A DNA stretch of 64,000 nucleotides from the NCBI GenBank assembly GCA_963839175.1, contig CAWIUB010000038.1, positions 1 through 64,000 on the forward strand, in the 5' to 3' direction. This DNA is from CAWIUB01 sp963839175. Its GTDB lineage: Bacteria > Actinomycetota > Actinomycetes > Mycobacteriales > Jatrophihabitantaceae. Both the position numbers and the translations under genes were made by a program. Positions 45,779 to 54,575 of the stretch are shown here, one piece after another. Below the pieces are notes generated by a model. The model was not told where the DNA came from. It searched no databases and worked only from the letters and a program-made list of their open reading frames with translations. Numbering within the stretch: position 1 is the first letter of the stretch; each line of letters begins with the position of its first letter.

Positions 45779-45877
45779 TAGAGCCGAACGAGCGGCCGAA
45801 TGCGGGGTCCCCGCGAAATCGTGCGATTGCAGCGCCTTCCAGCGGGTGCATGTGCGCTTGCGCGAAGAGGTTGGCCG

Positions 45878-47167
45878 ATGAGCGTTCTCGTCGTGGGATT
45901 GTCGCACCGGACGGCCGCGGTGCCGGTGCTCGAGCAGGCCAGCATCTGCGCCGACGACCTGCCCAAGGTACTGCACGAGCTGTACAGCGCCGAGGCGATC
46001 AGCGAGGTACTGGCGCTCTCGACGTGCAACCGCATCGAGGTGTACGCCGACGTCGAGCGCTTTCATCCGGCGGTTGCCGAGATCAGTGGCGTGCTGGCCC
46101 GGCAGGCCGGGATGTCAGTAGCCGAGCTGGGCGAGCACCTCTACGTCCACTTCGCCGAGGCCGCGGTCGAGCACATGTTCTCGGTGGCAGCGGGGCTGGA
46201 CTCGATGGTGGTCGGCGAGTCGCAGATCCTGGGCCAGCTGCGCCTCGCATATAACGCCAGCTCCGAGGTGGGCGTCGTCGCAACCGTGTTGCACGACCTC
46301 GCGCAGACGTCGCTGCGGATCGGCAAGCGGGTGCACAGCGAGACCGGCATCGACCGCGCGGGTGCCTCGATCGTCTCGGCGGCGCTCGACCGGGCCGAAC
46401 GGGTGCTGGGGCCGCTAGAGAATCTGCGCGCGCTGATCGTTGGGGCCGGCTCGATGGGCGCCCTGACGGGCGCGACCCTGCGCCGCAGAGGCGCGCAGGA
46501 CATTGTCATCGCCAACCGCACCCCGGAGCACGGGGCGCGACTGGCCTCCAGTCTGGCCGGCCGGGCGGTGTCGCTGGACGAGGTCCCGCGCGAGATCGCC
46601 GAGGCCGACCTGGTGGTGAGCTCAACTGGAGCCACCGGCCTTGTCCTCGAGATCGACGCGTTCACCGGCCGCACCGGCCGGCCGCTGATCGTGCTCGACC
46701 TGGCCTTGCCCCGCGACGTCGACGACGCCGTCAGCACGCTGGCTGGCGTCACCTATCTGGACCTGGACGCGTTGCGGCAGGACGGCGCAGCCGTCAGCGA
46801 GGCCGAGGTCGCCGCCGCCGCGGCGATCGTGGCTGGCGAACTGCGTGACTACCTGGCCGAGCAGCAGCGCCTAGCCGTTGCGCCCACCGTGACCGCGTTG
46901 CGGTCGCGAGCCAACGAGGTGATCGACGCCGAACTGAGCCGACTGGACGGCCGACTGCCCGGGCTGGACGTGGCCAGCCGCGCCGAGGTGGCCGACGCGG
47001 TGCGCCGCGCCGTCGAGAAGGTGCTGCACGCACCGACCGTCCGGGTGAAGGAGCTGGCCAGCCTGCCTGACGGCGACCGGTACGCCCAGGCGCTGCGTGA
47101 GCTGTTCGACCTGGATCCGGCGGCGGCCGAATCGGTCGCCGAGCTGCGCGGCGGTCGGGCGTCATGA
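45878..47167 (+). CDS. hemA: Glutamyl-tRNA reductase
   Basis: Reduces Glu-tRNA to glutamate-1-semialdehyde with NADPH, the first committed step of the C5 tetrapyrrole route. The 429-aa protein has the N-terminal VVGLSHRTAAVP, the catalytic Cys in ALSTCNRIEVYA, the substrate loop VVGESQILGQLRLA, and the NADPH site IVGAGSMGALTG. ATG 45878 follows GAAGAGG. Its stop overlaps hemC by 4 nt. Control by Rex is likely through readthrough from the rex promoter. Confidence 0.96.
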   Translation: MSVLVVGLSHRTAAVPVLEQASICADDLPKVLHELYSAEAISEVLALSTCNRIEVYADVERFHPAVAEISGVLARQAGMSVAELGEHLYVHFAEAAVEHMFSVAAGLDSMVVGESQILGQLRLAYNASSEVGVVATVLHDLAQTSLRIGKRVHSETGIDRAGASIVSAALDRAERVLGPLENLRALIVGAGSMGALTGATLRRRGAQDIVIANRTPEHGARLASSLAGRAVSLDEVPREIAEADLVVSSTGATGLVLEIDAFTGRTGRPLIVLDLALPRDVDDAVSTLAGVTYLDLDALRQDGAAVSEAEVAAAAAIVAGELRDYLAEQQRLAVAPTVTALRSRANEVIDAELSRLDGRLPGLDVASRAEVADAVRRAVEKVLHAPTVRVKELASLPDGDRYAQALRELFDLDPAAAESVAELRGGRAS

Positions 47168-48087
47168 CGAGCGTGCAGACACTGCGGATCGGGACCCGGC
47201 GCAGCGAGCTGGCCCGGCGCCAGACCGATCTGGTCGCCGCTGCGCTCGGCGTGCCCGCTGCGATCGTGCCGATTACCACCGAGGGCGACCGGTCGTCCGA
47301 GTCGCTGCAGCAGATCGGCGGGACGGGCGTGTTCGTATCGGCGCTGCGGGATGCCCTGGTCCGCGGCAAGATCGACGTTGCCGTGCACTCGTACAAGGAC
47401 CTGCCGACGCAGGCATATGACGGCGTGACCGTTGCCGCCGTACCGGCCCGCGGCGACGCCCGCGACGCACTCGTGGCGCGGGACGGGCTCACCCTCGCCG
47501 AGCTGCCCGCGGGTGCGCGTGTCGGCACAGGATCGCCGCGCCGGGCGGCGCAGCTGCGAGCGCTGGGATTGGGCCTGGAGGTCGTGCCGTTGCGCGGCAA
47601 CGTCGACACCCGGGTGCGGCGCGTGCTCGGCGGTGAGCTGGATGCGGTCGTCCTGGCACTGGCCGGGTTGCGCCGCATCGGCCGGGACGACGCCGTGACC
47701 GAGATCCTCGACCCGATCCAGCTGCTGCCTGCTCCCGCACAGGGCGCGCTGGCGGTCGAAGCCCGCTCGGGCGACGACGCCGTGCTCGACGCCGTCCGCC
47801 CGATCGAAGATCCCGACACCCATACCTGCGTGGCCGCCGAGCGCGCCCTGCTTATTGCCCTCGAAGCCGGCTGCTCGGCGCCCGTCGGGGCCTTGGCAGA
47901 AATCACCGACGACCCTGACGGATCGCTCGAAGTGTTCCTCCGTGGTTCGGTGACCGCGGTCGACGGCAGCGATGCCGTCCGGCTGTCGACCACTGGCCCG
48001 GCAACCGATGCCGAATCGATCGGCCGGCGGCTCGCCGCCCTCCTGATCGCCAACGGCGCTGAGAAGATGATGGGGAGCTCGTCATGA
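47164..48087 (+). CDS. hemC: Hydroxymethylbilane synthase (porphobilinogen deaminase)
   Basis: Polymerises four porphobilinogens into hydroxymethylbilane. The 307-aa protein has IGTRRSELARRQTDLV, SYKDLPTQA, GTGSPRRAAQLRA, RGNVDTRVRRV, and the dipyrromethane cofactor Cys in ALEAGCSAPVGA. Coupled to hemA and hemD by 4-nt ATGA overlaps on both sides. Confidence 0.96.
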   Translation: MTSVQTLRIGTRRSELARRQTDLVAAALGVPAAIVPITTEGDRSSESLQQIGGTGVFVSALRDALVRGKIDVAVHSYKDLPTQAYDGVTVAAVPARGDARDALVARDGLTLAELPAGARVGTGSPRRAAQLRALGLGLEVVPLRGNVDTRVRRVLGGELDAVVLALAGLRRIGRDDAVTEILDPIQLLPAPAQGALAVEARSGDDAVLDAVRPIEDPDTHTCVAAERALLIALEAGCSAPVGALAEITDDPDGSLEVFLRGSVTAVDGSDAVRLSTTGPATDAESIGRRLAALLIANGAEKMMGSSS

Positions 48088-49637
48088 CCCGAGCCCGCAA
48101 GACCGTTGGCCGCATCACCTTCGTGGGTGCCGGCCCTGGCGATCCCGGACTGCTGACCGTGCACGCCGCACAGGCGCTCGCCCGCGCCGATGTGGTGTAC
48201 GCCGATGCCGCGGTGCCCGCCGTGATCTCCGGGCTCGCCCACGCAGAGCTGCGCCCGACCGGGCCGACCCCGGCCGAGACCGCACGCGCCGCGCTGGCCG
48301 AAGCCCGGCTCGGCTCCTCCGTGGTGCGCCTGGTCGCCGGGGACGTGTTCGCCGACGACGGCGCCGTCAAGGAAGCGCTCGCCGTCGCCCGCACCATCGT
48401 GCCGTTCGACGTGGTGCCCGGGGTACCGCTCGGGGCGGGGACCGCGGCCTATGCGGGCGTGCCAGTCGGCTCGGTACGCACCGAGGCGTACATCGCCGCG
48501 GCCGCATCGTTCGACTTCGACGCGCTGCTGCGCGGCAGCGGCACGCTGGTGCTCACTGTGCACGCCAGCGAAGTGCGGCTGGTCGGTGAGCAGCTGGTTT
48601 CGGCTGGCTTGAAGCCCGACACGCCGGTCACCGTCAGCTGCGACGGCACGGGCACGGGGCAGCAGACCGTCAGCGGGCAGCTTGACGAGCTGGAGCTCGC
48701 CGCGGTCGGCATGACCGGGATCGTGGTCGTCACGGTCGGCAAGGCGGCCGCATTGCGCGACCGGCTGACGTGGTGGGAGTCGCGTCCGCTCTACGGCTGG
48801 CGGGTGCTCGTCCCACGCACCAAAGAGCAGGCGGGCGCGATGAGCGATCGGCTGCGGCTGTACGGCGCCGTCCCGGCAGAGGTTCCGACGATCGCGGTCG
48901 AACCGCCGCGCACGCCCACCCAGATGGAGCGCGCGATCAAGGGCCTGGTTACCGGACGCTACGAGTGGATCGTGTTCACATCGACCAATGCGGTGCGCGC
49001 GGTACGTGAGAAGTTCGAGGAATTCGGGCTGGACGCCCGCGCGTTTGCCGGGGTCAAGATCGCCTGCGTGGGCGATGCCACCGCCGACGCGGTGCGGGCG
49101 TTCGGCATCACACCGGAACTGGTGCCGACGGACGATCAATCGTCCGAGGGGCTGCTCGCCGACTTCCCGCCCTACGACGACGTGCTCGACCCGATCGACC
49201 GGGTGTTGCTGCCGCGCGCCGACATCGCCACCGAGACACTTGCGGCCGGGCTGCGCAAGCGCGGCTGGGAGATCGACGACGTCACGGCCTACCGGACAGT
49301 GCGCGCCGCGCCACCGCCGGCCGAGATCCGCGACGCGATCAAGTCGGGTGGCTTCCAGGCGGTGTGCTTCACCTCGTCCTCGACGGTGCGAAATCTGGTC
49401 GGCATCGCCGGCAAGCCGCACGCGCGAACAGTGGTCGCCGCCATCGGTCCGCAGACGGCCGCGACGGCCCGGGAGTTCGGGCTGCGCGTGGACGTCCAGC
49501 CAGACCAGGCCACGGTTCCCGCGCTGGTGGATGCACTGGCCCGGCACGCCTCGGCCAAGGCCGTCGAGCAGCGGGACAAAGCGGCGTCAGCGGCAGCCAA
49601 GAAGGCCGTTCGCCCGTCTCGCCGAACGGCCCGCTGA
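48084..49637 (+). CDS. hemD: Fused uroporphyrinogen methyltransferase-like / uroporphyrinogen-III synthase
   Basis: A 517-aa fusion. Residues about 8-240 resemble SUMT (CobA) methyltransferases, starting ITFVGAGPGDPGLLTVHAA; residues about 255-495 are uroporphyrinogen-III synthase (WRVLVPRTKEQAGAMSDRL, VFTSTNAVRAV, VCFTSSSTVRNLVG). The methyltransferase part has lost the usual VRLKGGDPFVFGR motif (here VVRLVAGDVFADDGAV), so it may not methylate. The synthase domain looks intact and closes the tetrapyrrole ring. Overlaps hemC by 4 nt. Confidence 0.93.
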   Translation: MTRARKTVGRITFVGAGPGDPGLLTVHAAQALARADVVYADAAVPAVISGLAHAELRPTGPTPAETARAALAEARLGSSVVRLVAGDVFADDGAVKEALAVARTIVPFDVVPGVPLGAGTAAYAGVPVGSVRTEAYIAAAASFDFDALLRGSGTLVLTVHASEVRLVGEQLVSAGLKPDTPVTVSCDGTGTGQQTVSGQLDELELAAVGMTGIVVVTVGKAAALRDRLTWWESRPLYGWRVLVPRTKEQAGAMSDRLRLYGAVPAEVPTIAVEPPRTPTQMERAIKGLVTGRYEWIVFTSTNAVRAVREKFEEFGLDARAFAGVKIACVGDATADAVRAFGITPELVPTDDQSSEGLLADFPPYDDVLDPIDRVLLPRADIATETLAAGLRKRGWEIDDVTAYRTVRAAPPPAEIRDAIKSGGFQAVCFTSSSTVRNLVGIAGKPHARTVVAAIGPQTAATAREFGLRVDVQPDQATVPALVDALARHASAKAVEQRDKAASAAAKKAVRPSRRTAR

Positions 49638-49658
49638 GGCCGACCGGCGATCTCGCCC

Positions 49659-49705
49659 GATCGTGCAACTTCCGGCTGCGCGAGACGGCCGAGGGTTGCA
49701 CAATC
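49659..49705. repeat. Palindromic element B, copy 1
   Basis: GATCGTGCAAC at the left and GTTGCACAATC at the right form an 11-bp stem (one G-U type mismatch); inside are TTCCGGC and GACGGCCGAG. It starts 22 bp after the hemD stop. A second copy in the same orientation is at 49938-49984. Confidence 0.75.
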
Positions 49706-49716
49706 CGTAGGGGAGC

Positions 49717-49914
49717 TCACGCGACCCGGTCCTGCCAGCGTTTCAGCGCAGGTTCGAGATCGACGCAGTCGTACCAGCCGTGCGGGGTCACGACGAGGTG
49801 GGCGCGCAGCGCGTCGGCGGACTGTTCGAAAGCCGCGGCGATCTGACCACGGCCAGCCGCTGGCTCACTGTCGGGGCTGTCCGCGCCGAGAGATACCTCG
49901 ACCTCGACGGTCAT
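49717..49914 (-). CDS. Small hypothetical protein between two element-B copies
   Basis: A 65-aa acidic protein from ATG 49914 (MTVEVEVSLGADSPDSEPAA), ending HGWYDCVDLEPALKRWQDRV. Codon use is coherent across its length. The ribosome site (ACAGG) is weak. It is antisense to the hem direction and bracketed by the two copies of element B. No family is recognised. The same frame extends above the ATG through element B copy 2, but the residues there are not protein-like. Confidence 0.55.
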   Translation of the reverse strand: MTVEVEVSLGADSPDSEPAAGRGQIAAAFEQSADALRAHLVVTPHGWYDCVDLEPALKRWQDRVA

Positions 49915-49937
49915 CCTGTCTGCGCTGGCGATCGCCT

Positions 49938-49984
49938 GATCGTGCAACTTCCGGCCGCCTGAGACGGCCGAGAGTTGCACAATC
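49938..49984. repeat. Palindromic element B, copy 2
   Basis: Same 47-bp layout as copy 1 (GATCGTGCAAC ... GTTGCACAATC), differing only in the central part (CCGCCT against CTGCGC) and one base in the right arm. It lies 30 bp before the hemB start. Confidence 0.75.
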
Positions 49985-50000
49985 GGGGGAGCGGCGGGCG

Positions 50001-50006
50001 TAGCCT
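50001..50006 (+). promoter_or_regulatory. -10 box for leaderless hemB transcript
   Basis: TAGCCT ends 8 nt before GTG 50015. No ribosome site precedes that GTG. Confidence 0.45.
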
Positions 50007-50014
50007 CGTTGTTC

Positions 50015-51010
50015 GTGAGCGAACTTCCCGTCCTGCCGGGGTTTCCGACGTCGCGGCCGCGCCGGCTGCGGGCCACGGCCGCGCTGCGCCGGTTGACCAC
50101 TGACGTCGCCGTCCGACCGGCCGATCTGATCCTGCCGATGTTCGTCCGGGAGGGGATTGCCGACCCGGTGCCGATCGGGTCGATGCCGGGCGTGGTGCAG
50201 CACAGTCACGAGTCGCTGGTGAAGGCCGCGCACGAGGCCGTCGAGGCGGGCGTCGGCGGGCTGATGCTGTTCGGCGTGCCGTCCTCGAAGGACGCGCGCG
50301 GCTCCGGCGCCGACGACCCGGACGGAGTGCTCAACGTGGCGCTGCGGCGCCTGCACACCGAGTTCGGCGACAGCACGGTGATCATGGCCGACCTATGCCT
50401 GGACGAGTTCACCGACCACGGCCACTGCGGGGTGCTCGACGAGCGGGGCCGGGTCGACAACGACGCCACGCTCGAGCGGTACGCGTCAATGGGCGTAGCC
50501 CAGGCGAGTGCTGGGGCGCACGTGGTCGGCACGAGCGGGATGATGGACGGCCAGGTGGCTGCCGTGCGCACCGCGCTGGACGAGAATCGCCATACCGATA
50601 CGGCGATTCTGGCCTACGCGGCTAAGTACGCGTCGGGTTTCTACGGGCCGTTCCGCGAGGCCGTTGACTCCTCGTTGACGGGTGATCGCAAGACCTACCA
50701 GCAAGACCACGCCCGTGCCGTCCACGAGGCGCTGGCCGAGACGGTTCTGGACGTAGCTGAGGGCGCCGACGTGGTGATGGTGAAACCCGCGCTCCCGTAC
50801 CTGGACGTGCTGCGCGCAGTCGCCGACGCCTCGCCGATCCCGGTCGCCGCCTACCACGTCAGCGGCGAGTACGCGATGGTCGAGGCGGCGGCCCGCAACG
50901 GCTGGCTGGATCGGGAACGGATCATGCTCGAGACGCTCACCGCGATCAAGCGAGCCGGCGCATCGATGATCTTGACCTACTGGGCTGCCGAGGCGGCCGC
51001 CCTCGTCTGA
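50015..51010 (+). CDS. hemB: Delta-aminolevulinic acid dehydratase (porphobilinogen synthase)
   Basis: Condenses two 5-aminolevulinates to porphobilinogen. The 331-aa protein has the active-site lysines in LAYAAKYASGFYGP and DVVMVKPALPYLDVL, and the metal-region segment ADLCLDEFTDHGHCGVL. Only some of the zinc-type cysteines are kept (DHGHCG), so metal use is uncertain. GTG 50015 is chosen over TTG 50009 because of the TAGCCT box. It is separated from hemD by the element-B region, so it likely has its own promoter. Confidence 0.94.
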   Translation: MSELPVLPGFPTSRPRRLRATAALRRLTTDVAVRPADLILPMFVREGIADPVPIGSMPGVVQHSHESLVKAAHEAVEAGVGGLMLFGVPSSKDARGSGADDPDGVLNVALRRLHTEFGDSTVIMADLCLDEFTDHGHCGVLDERGRVDNDATLERYASMGVAQASAGAHVVGTSGMMDGQVAAVRTALDENRHTDTAILAYAAKYASGFYGPFREAVDSSLTGDRKTYQQDHARAVHEALAETVLDVAEGADVVMVKPALPYLDVLRAVADASPIPVAAYHVSGEYAMVEAAARNGWLDRERIMLETLTAIKRAGASMILTYWAAEAAALV

Positions 51011-52054
51011 TCGGCCGGGCGGGGCTGTAGCGTGCCTGCCTGCGCGCGGGCCAGCTTCGCGAACCCCAGCACGCCCACCAGGCCGATCAGCTTGCGCGGC
51101 GAGAAGAACTCGGTCATCGGAACGGATCCGGTGAACGTGCCGAAGAATTGCGTGACCCACTCCGGCCGTTCGGCAATCGCGGCGAACAGCAGCCGTTCCG
51201 GGCCTGGCGGCTCAGACGAGGCAAGCCGCACAGTGAAGTCGAAAGTCGGCTTTGTCTGCGCGTCACGGATGCGGGCGTAGCGCCGCATCGCCTTGGCCCG
51301 GATGCGTTCACCGAGATCCCCCGCCAGGTCGAGGGTGTCGGCGAGGCTGCGTTCAACGTCCGTGCGCAACTCGGCGAGCTCACTGACAGGCCAAGCCACG
51401 AAGGTGATGATCTGGCCGTCGTTGGTCGGGAAGACCCCGATCGCGCGGCGATCCAGCGAGTAAATGTGCGCCCGATCGATCGTGACGCCCTGCCAGTAGG
51501 CGTAGCAGGCGACGGACCGAGCACCCCGGTCTCGGTACTGCCGGTCGCCGACGGCCTTTGCTACCGGCGAATTATGCCGTCGGCCCGACCACGACCCGAG
51601 CCGTCGCGGCGACGGGTGCGGATCCCTTCTCGTGGCAGCGCACGCCGCCGACCAGCCCGTCCGCGATCACCAGCTCGTCCACAATGGTCCGCTCGCGTAC
51701 CTCGGCCCCTGCCTCGGGCGCGGCCTCGACCAGGATCGTGTCGAGCACTGTGCGCCGCGGGCTTCACATGGCGTCGGCCCCATCCACTTGCGGGAAGGCG
51801 CCGTCGATGACGACGTCGCCCGCGTTGAAGCGGATTCGGTGCGTCATGGGCGTGCCGGCCGCCTGCAGCCGATCGAGCAGCCCCCAACGGCGCATCCGGG
51901 CGACACCGGGCGTCTGCAGCTGATGGCTCGACAACGTGTCGCTGGGGAAGGTGGCCCGGTCGATCACCAACACCCGCAAACCCTTGCGGGCAAGGAGCAT
52001 TCCTGTTGCCGAGCCGGCCACTCGCGCCCACACCACGATCACGTCGTAGCTCAT
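50977..52054 (-). pseudogene. Decayed FAD-dependent oxidoreductase/monooxygenase
   Basis: Pieces align in order to the aromatic-hydroxylase-type family. From ATG 52054: MSYDVIVVWARVAGSATG, where the first Gly of GxGxxG is replaced by Trp; then VLVIDRATFPSDTLSSHQ; an in-frame TGA (51764-51766); PRRTVLDTILVEAA in the same frame; two single-base losses near 51575-51586 before SPVAKAVGDRQYRD; then VFPTNDGQIITFVAWP. About 80 codons, including the second FAD motif (GDAGYHKDP-like), are missing near 51291-51300 before the end part (FFGTFTGSVPMTEFFSPRKL). The start overlaps the TetR stop by 4 nt; the tail overlaps hemB. Confidence 0.8.
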
Positions 52055-52737
52055 CGACGTCCTCCTCGCTTCCTCATGGGTGCTGGCCCGCCATGATCAA
52101 CAGACTTCGTTGGGCGTTGAGCGACCGGATCGGTCTGTTGATCAACGACAGTCGCCAGCTGGACCACTTGGATGAATGCCTCGAGGCGCTCGGTGAATCG
52201 GCCGTCGCCCAACTGGGCGGTGAGCCCCTGCAGGCTCTGATGGCAGCCGACGACGACCTCGCCGAGCAGCTGCGGATCGAGGTCGGCACGAATGGCGCCC
52301 TCACGCTGCGCCTCACGAAACTGTGCCGCCGCTGCGTCGATCCAGAGCTGGATGCCGCCGCACACCTCGTCGCGCAGGTCCGGATCGCGGGCCAGCTCCT
52401 CGATCAGCTTGCCCAGCGCTGATGGCCCTTCGCCGGTCGCTTCCAGCCGGGTGAGCACCCGAGGCGTGGCGAACAGTCGCTCGACGGCGGTGGGATGCTG
52501 ATTCACCTCGGCCACCACGCGCTCCAGCAGTCCCTGCTGATGGTCGGCGATCACGGCCAGGGCGAGTGCCTGCTTGGACGGGAAATGGAAGTAGCAGCCA
52601 CCCTTGGTCAGTCCGGACGCCTCGATGATCTGGTTCAGCGACGCCGCCGCGTAGCCCTCGCGGGCGAAGATCGGCCGCGCCGCATCGAGGATCGCGCGTC
52701 GTGACCGGTCGCCGCGGGTAGGGCTGGCTGCCGTCAT
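52051..52737 (-). CDS. TetR-family regulator
   Basis: A 228-aa repressor. The HTH covers about residues 10-57 (RRAILDAARPIFAREGYAAA, then SGLTKGGCYFHFPSKQAL); the ligand domain is of the CamR/YxaF type (ELARDPDLRDEVCGGIQLWI). ATG 52737 is preferred; the frame is open to 52785. It is coupled to the broken monooxygenase (ATGA), which was probably its target. The palindrome at 52754-52767 lies just upstream and fits autoregulation. The C-terminal residues (PMRKRGGRR) look like non-family extension. Confidence 0.9.
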   Translation of the reverse strand: MTAASPTRGDRSRRAILDAARPIFAREGYAAASLNQIIEASGLTKGGCYFHFPSKQALALAVIADHQQGLLERVVAEVNQHPTAVERLFATPRVLTRLEATGEGPSALGKLIEELARDPDLRDEVCGGIQLWIDAAAAQFREAQREGAIRADLDPQLLGEVVVGCHQSLQGLTAQLGDGRFTERLEAFIQVVQLATVVDQQTDPVAQRPTKSVDHGGPAPMRKRGGRR

Positions 52738-52753
52738 GCCGGAGAGCATACAA

Positions 52754-52767
52754 ACCGACCAGTCGGT
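52754..52767. promoter_or_regulatory. TetR operator palindrome
   Basis: ACCGAC CA GTCGGT is a perfect inverted repeat of the type often bound by TetR-family proteins. It is 16 bp upstream of the TetR start and about 90 bp before the divergent phosphoesterase gene, so it could act on both. Confidence 0.7.
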
Positions 52768-52858
52768 ATGTCTACAGCTGTTCACTCTGGATCTCTTGTG
52801 GCCGTGGGGGTGCTTGGACCAAGGTCAGCAGCGTGTGAGTAACGACCTTGGAGGCGCA

Positions 52859-54472
52859 ATGCGAAGGATGAGAACGCTCGTAACCGCCGCGGCCGCTGCA
52901 CTGGTCGTGGGGTCCCTGACTGCGACCGCCAGCGCATCGCCTGACAAGCATGATGGGCCGACGGTCATTGGCGGCTACAAGCACCTCGTCGTCATCTACG
53001 AGGAGAACCACAGCTTCGACAACCTCTATGGCACCTGGAGCTCGGTGAACGGCCAGCAGGTCGACGGCCTGTCGACTGCCGACCAGGTGCACACGACGTA
53101 GGTCGCGCAGAACGGCGACGCCTACGGCTGCCTGCTGCAGGACGACGTGAACCTCACCTCGCCGACCCCGCTGCCGACGACCTGCGTCGACTCGGCGCAC
53201 GGCGTCGCAGCCAGCCAGTTCACCAACGACCCGTTCACGATCGACGACTACATCGGCGCTACCGACACGACCTGCCCGGCACCCGGTGTCTTCGCCCCGA
53301 ACGGCGTTCTCAAGGGCAGCGGCCTGCCCGGCGGCTGTACCCGGGACCTTGTGCACCGCTTCTACCAGGAGCAGTACCAGCTCAACGGCGGCCTGCAGAA
53401 CCGTTACGTCACCGGCAGCGACGCGGCCGGGCTGGCGATGGGCCAGTACGACACGCGCAGCCTGCCGATCTACCAGTACCTGCACGGCAGGCAGGCGCCG
53501 AACTACGTGATCGCCGACCACTTCTTCCAGGGGGCGTTCGGCGGATCGTTCCTCAACCACCAGTACCTGGTCGCGGCGCGCGCGCCGGTCGACACCGCGG
53601 CTGGCCCGGGCGGAGCGCAGGCCGGCCTGCACTCGATGGTCGACAGCAACGGCTTCCCGAACTCGAGCTATCCGCTGTACCACCCGGCGACGACCGTGAA
53701 GGACGCGCAGCTCACCCAGGCATGCGGGCCGGACGCCAACCCGAACGTCGCCTGCGGTGACTACGCGGTCAACACGATCCAGCCGTCGAACGCACCGTTC
53801 GGCTCCGGCGCCCAGCTGCCGCTGATCGACGACACCAAGTACCCGAACATCGGTGACGAGCTCAGCGCCAAGGACGTTTCCTGGAACTGGTACGCGGGCG
53901 GGTGGGACGACGCCGCCGCGGGTCACCCGGGGCCGCTGTTCCAGTACCACCACCAGCCGTTCAACTACTTCGCGAACTACGTACCGGGCCAGCCGGGCCG
54001 CACGCACCTGAAGGACGAGAAGGACTTCATGGATTCCGCCAAGGCGGGCACGCTACCCACAGTCAGCTTCGTCAAGCCATACGGCGAGCAGAACGAGCAC
54101 CCTGGTTACGCGAGCGAACCTGACGGCAGCGACTACCTCGTCGGCCTGCTGCAGAAGATCATGAACGGCCCGCAGGCCCGGGACACCCTGGTGGTCGTCA
54201 CCTATGACGAGTTCGGCGGGCAATGGGACCACGTCTCCCCGCCCGGCATGGGTAGCACCATCGGCGCGCACGACAGCTTCGGCCCGGGCACTCGGGTGCC
54301 GACACTCGTTGTGAGCAAGTCGCTGAAGCGCTCGGGCGTCGACCACACGGTCTACGACACGACGTCGATCCTGGCCACCGTCGAGCACGGGCTGGGCTTG
54401 GCGCCGCTGAGCACACGTGATGCGGCGGTGCCAGACCTACGCAACGCGCTGCGGGTGGGTCGCGGCGATTGA
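52859..54472 (+). pseudogene. Secreted phosphoesterase (AcpA / phospholipase C family) with internal stop
   Basis: ATG 52859 after TTGGAGG begins a signal peptide (RTLVTAAAAALVVGSLTATA) and the phosphoesterase domain (YKHLVVIYEENHSFDNLYGT, with the metal-binding Glu-Asn). After 80 codons a TAG occurs (53099-53101); the same frame then continues without interruption to 54472 (VAQNGDAYGCLLQDDVN; TLVVVTYDEFGGQWDHVSPP; 537 aa in all). CAG to TAG is one transition. A non-functional gene, a read error or stop readthrough are all possible. Substrates of relatives are phosphate monoesters or phospholipids. Confidence 0.88.
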
Positions 54473-54575
54473 CGTCTGATCGGTGGGCGGCCATGCCGGG
54501 CGCGGCCGCCCCACTGAGTGCAACCGAGCCGGGACGGGCGTACTGCCGTCTCCCGAGCTTGGCAGACTGGGCGGT

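Noticed and set aside
46794..49547. 917-aa open frame on the minus strand
   Set aside because: It is antisense to hemA, hemC and hemD, which are certain; long open antisense frames are normal at this GC content and the product is Arg/Gly/Pro-rich without a domain.
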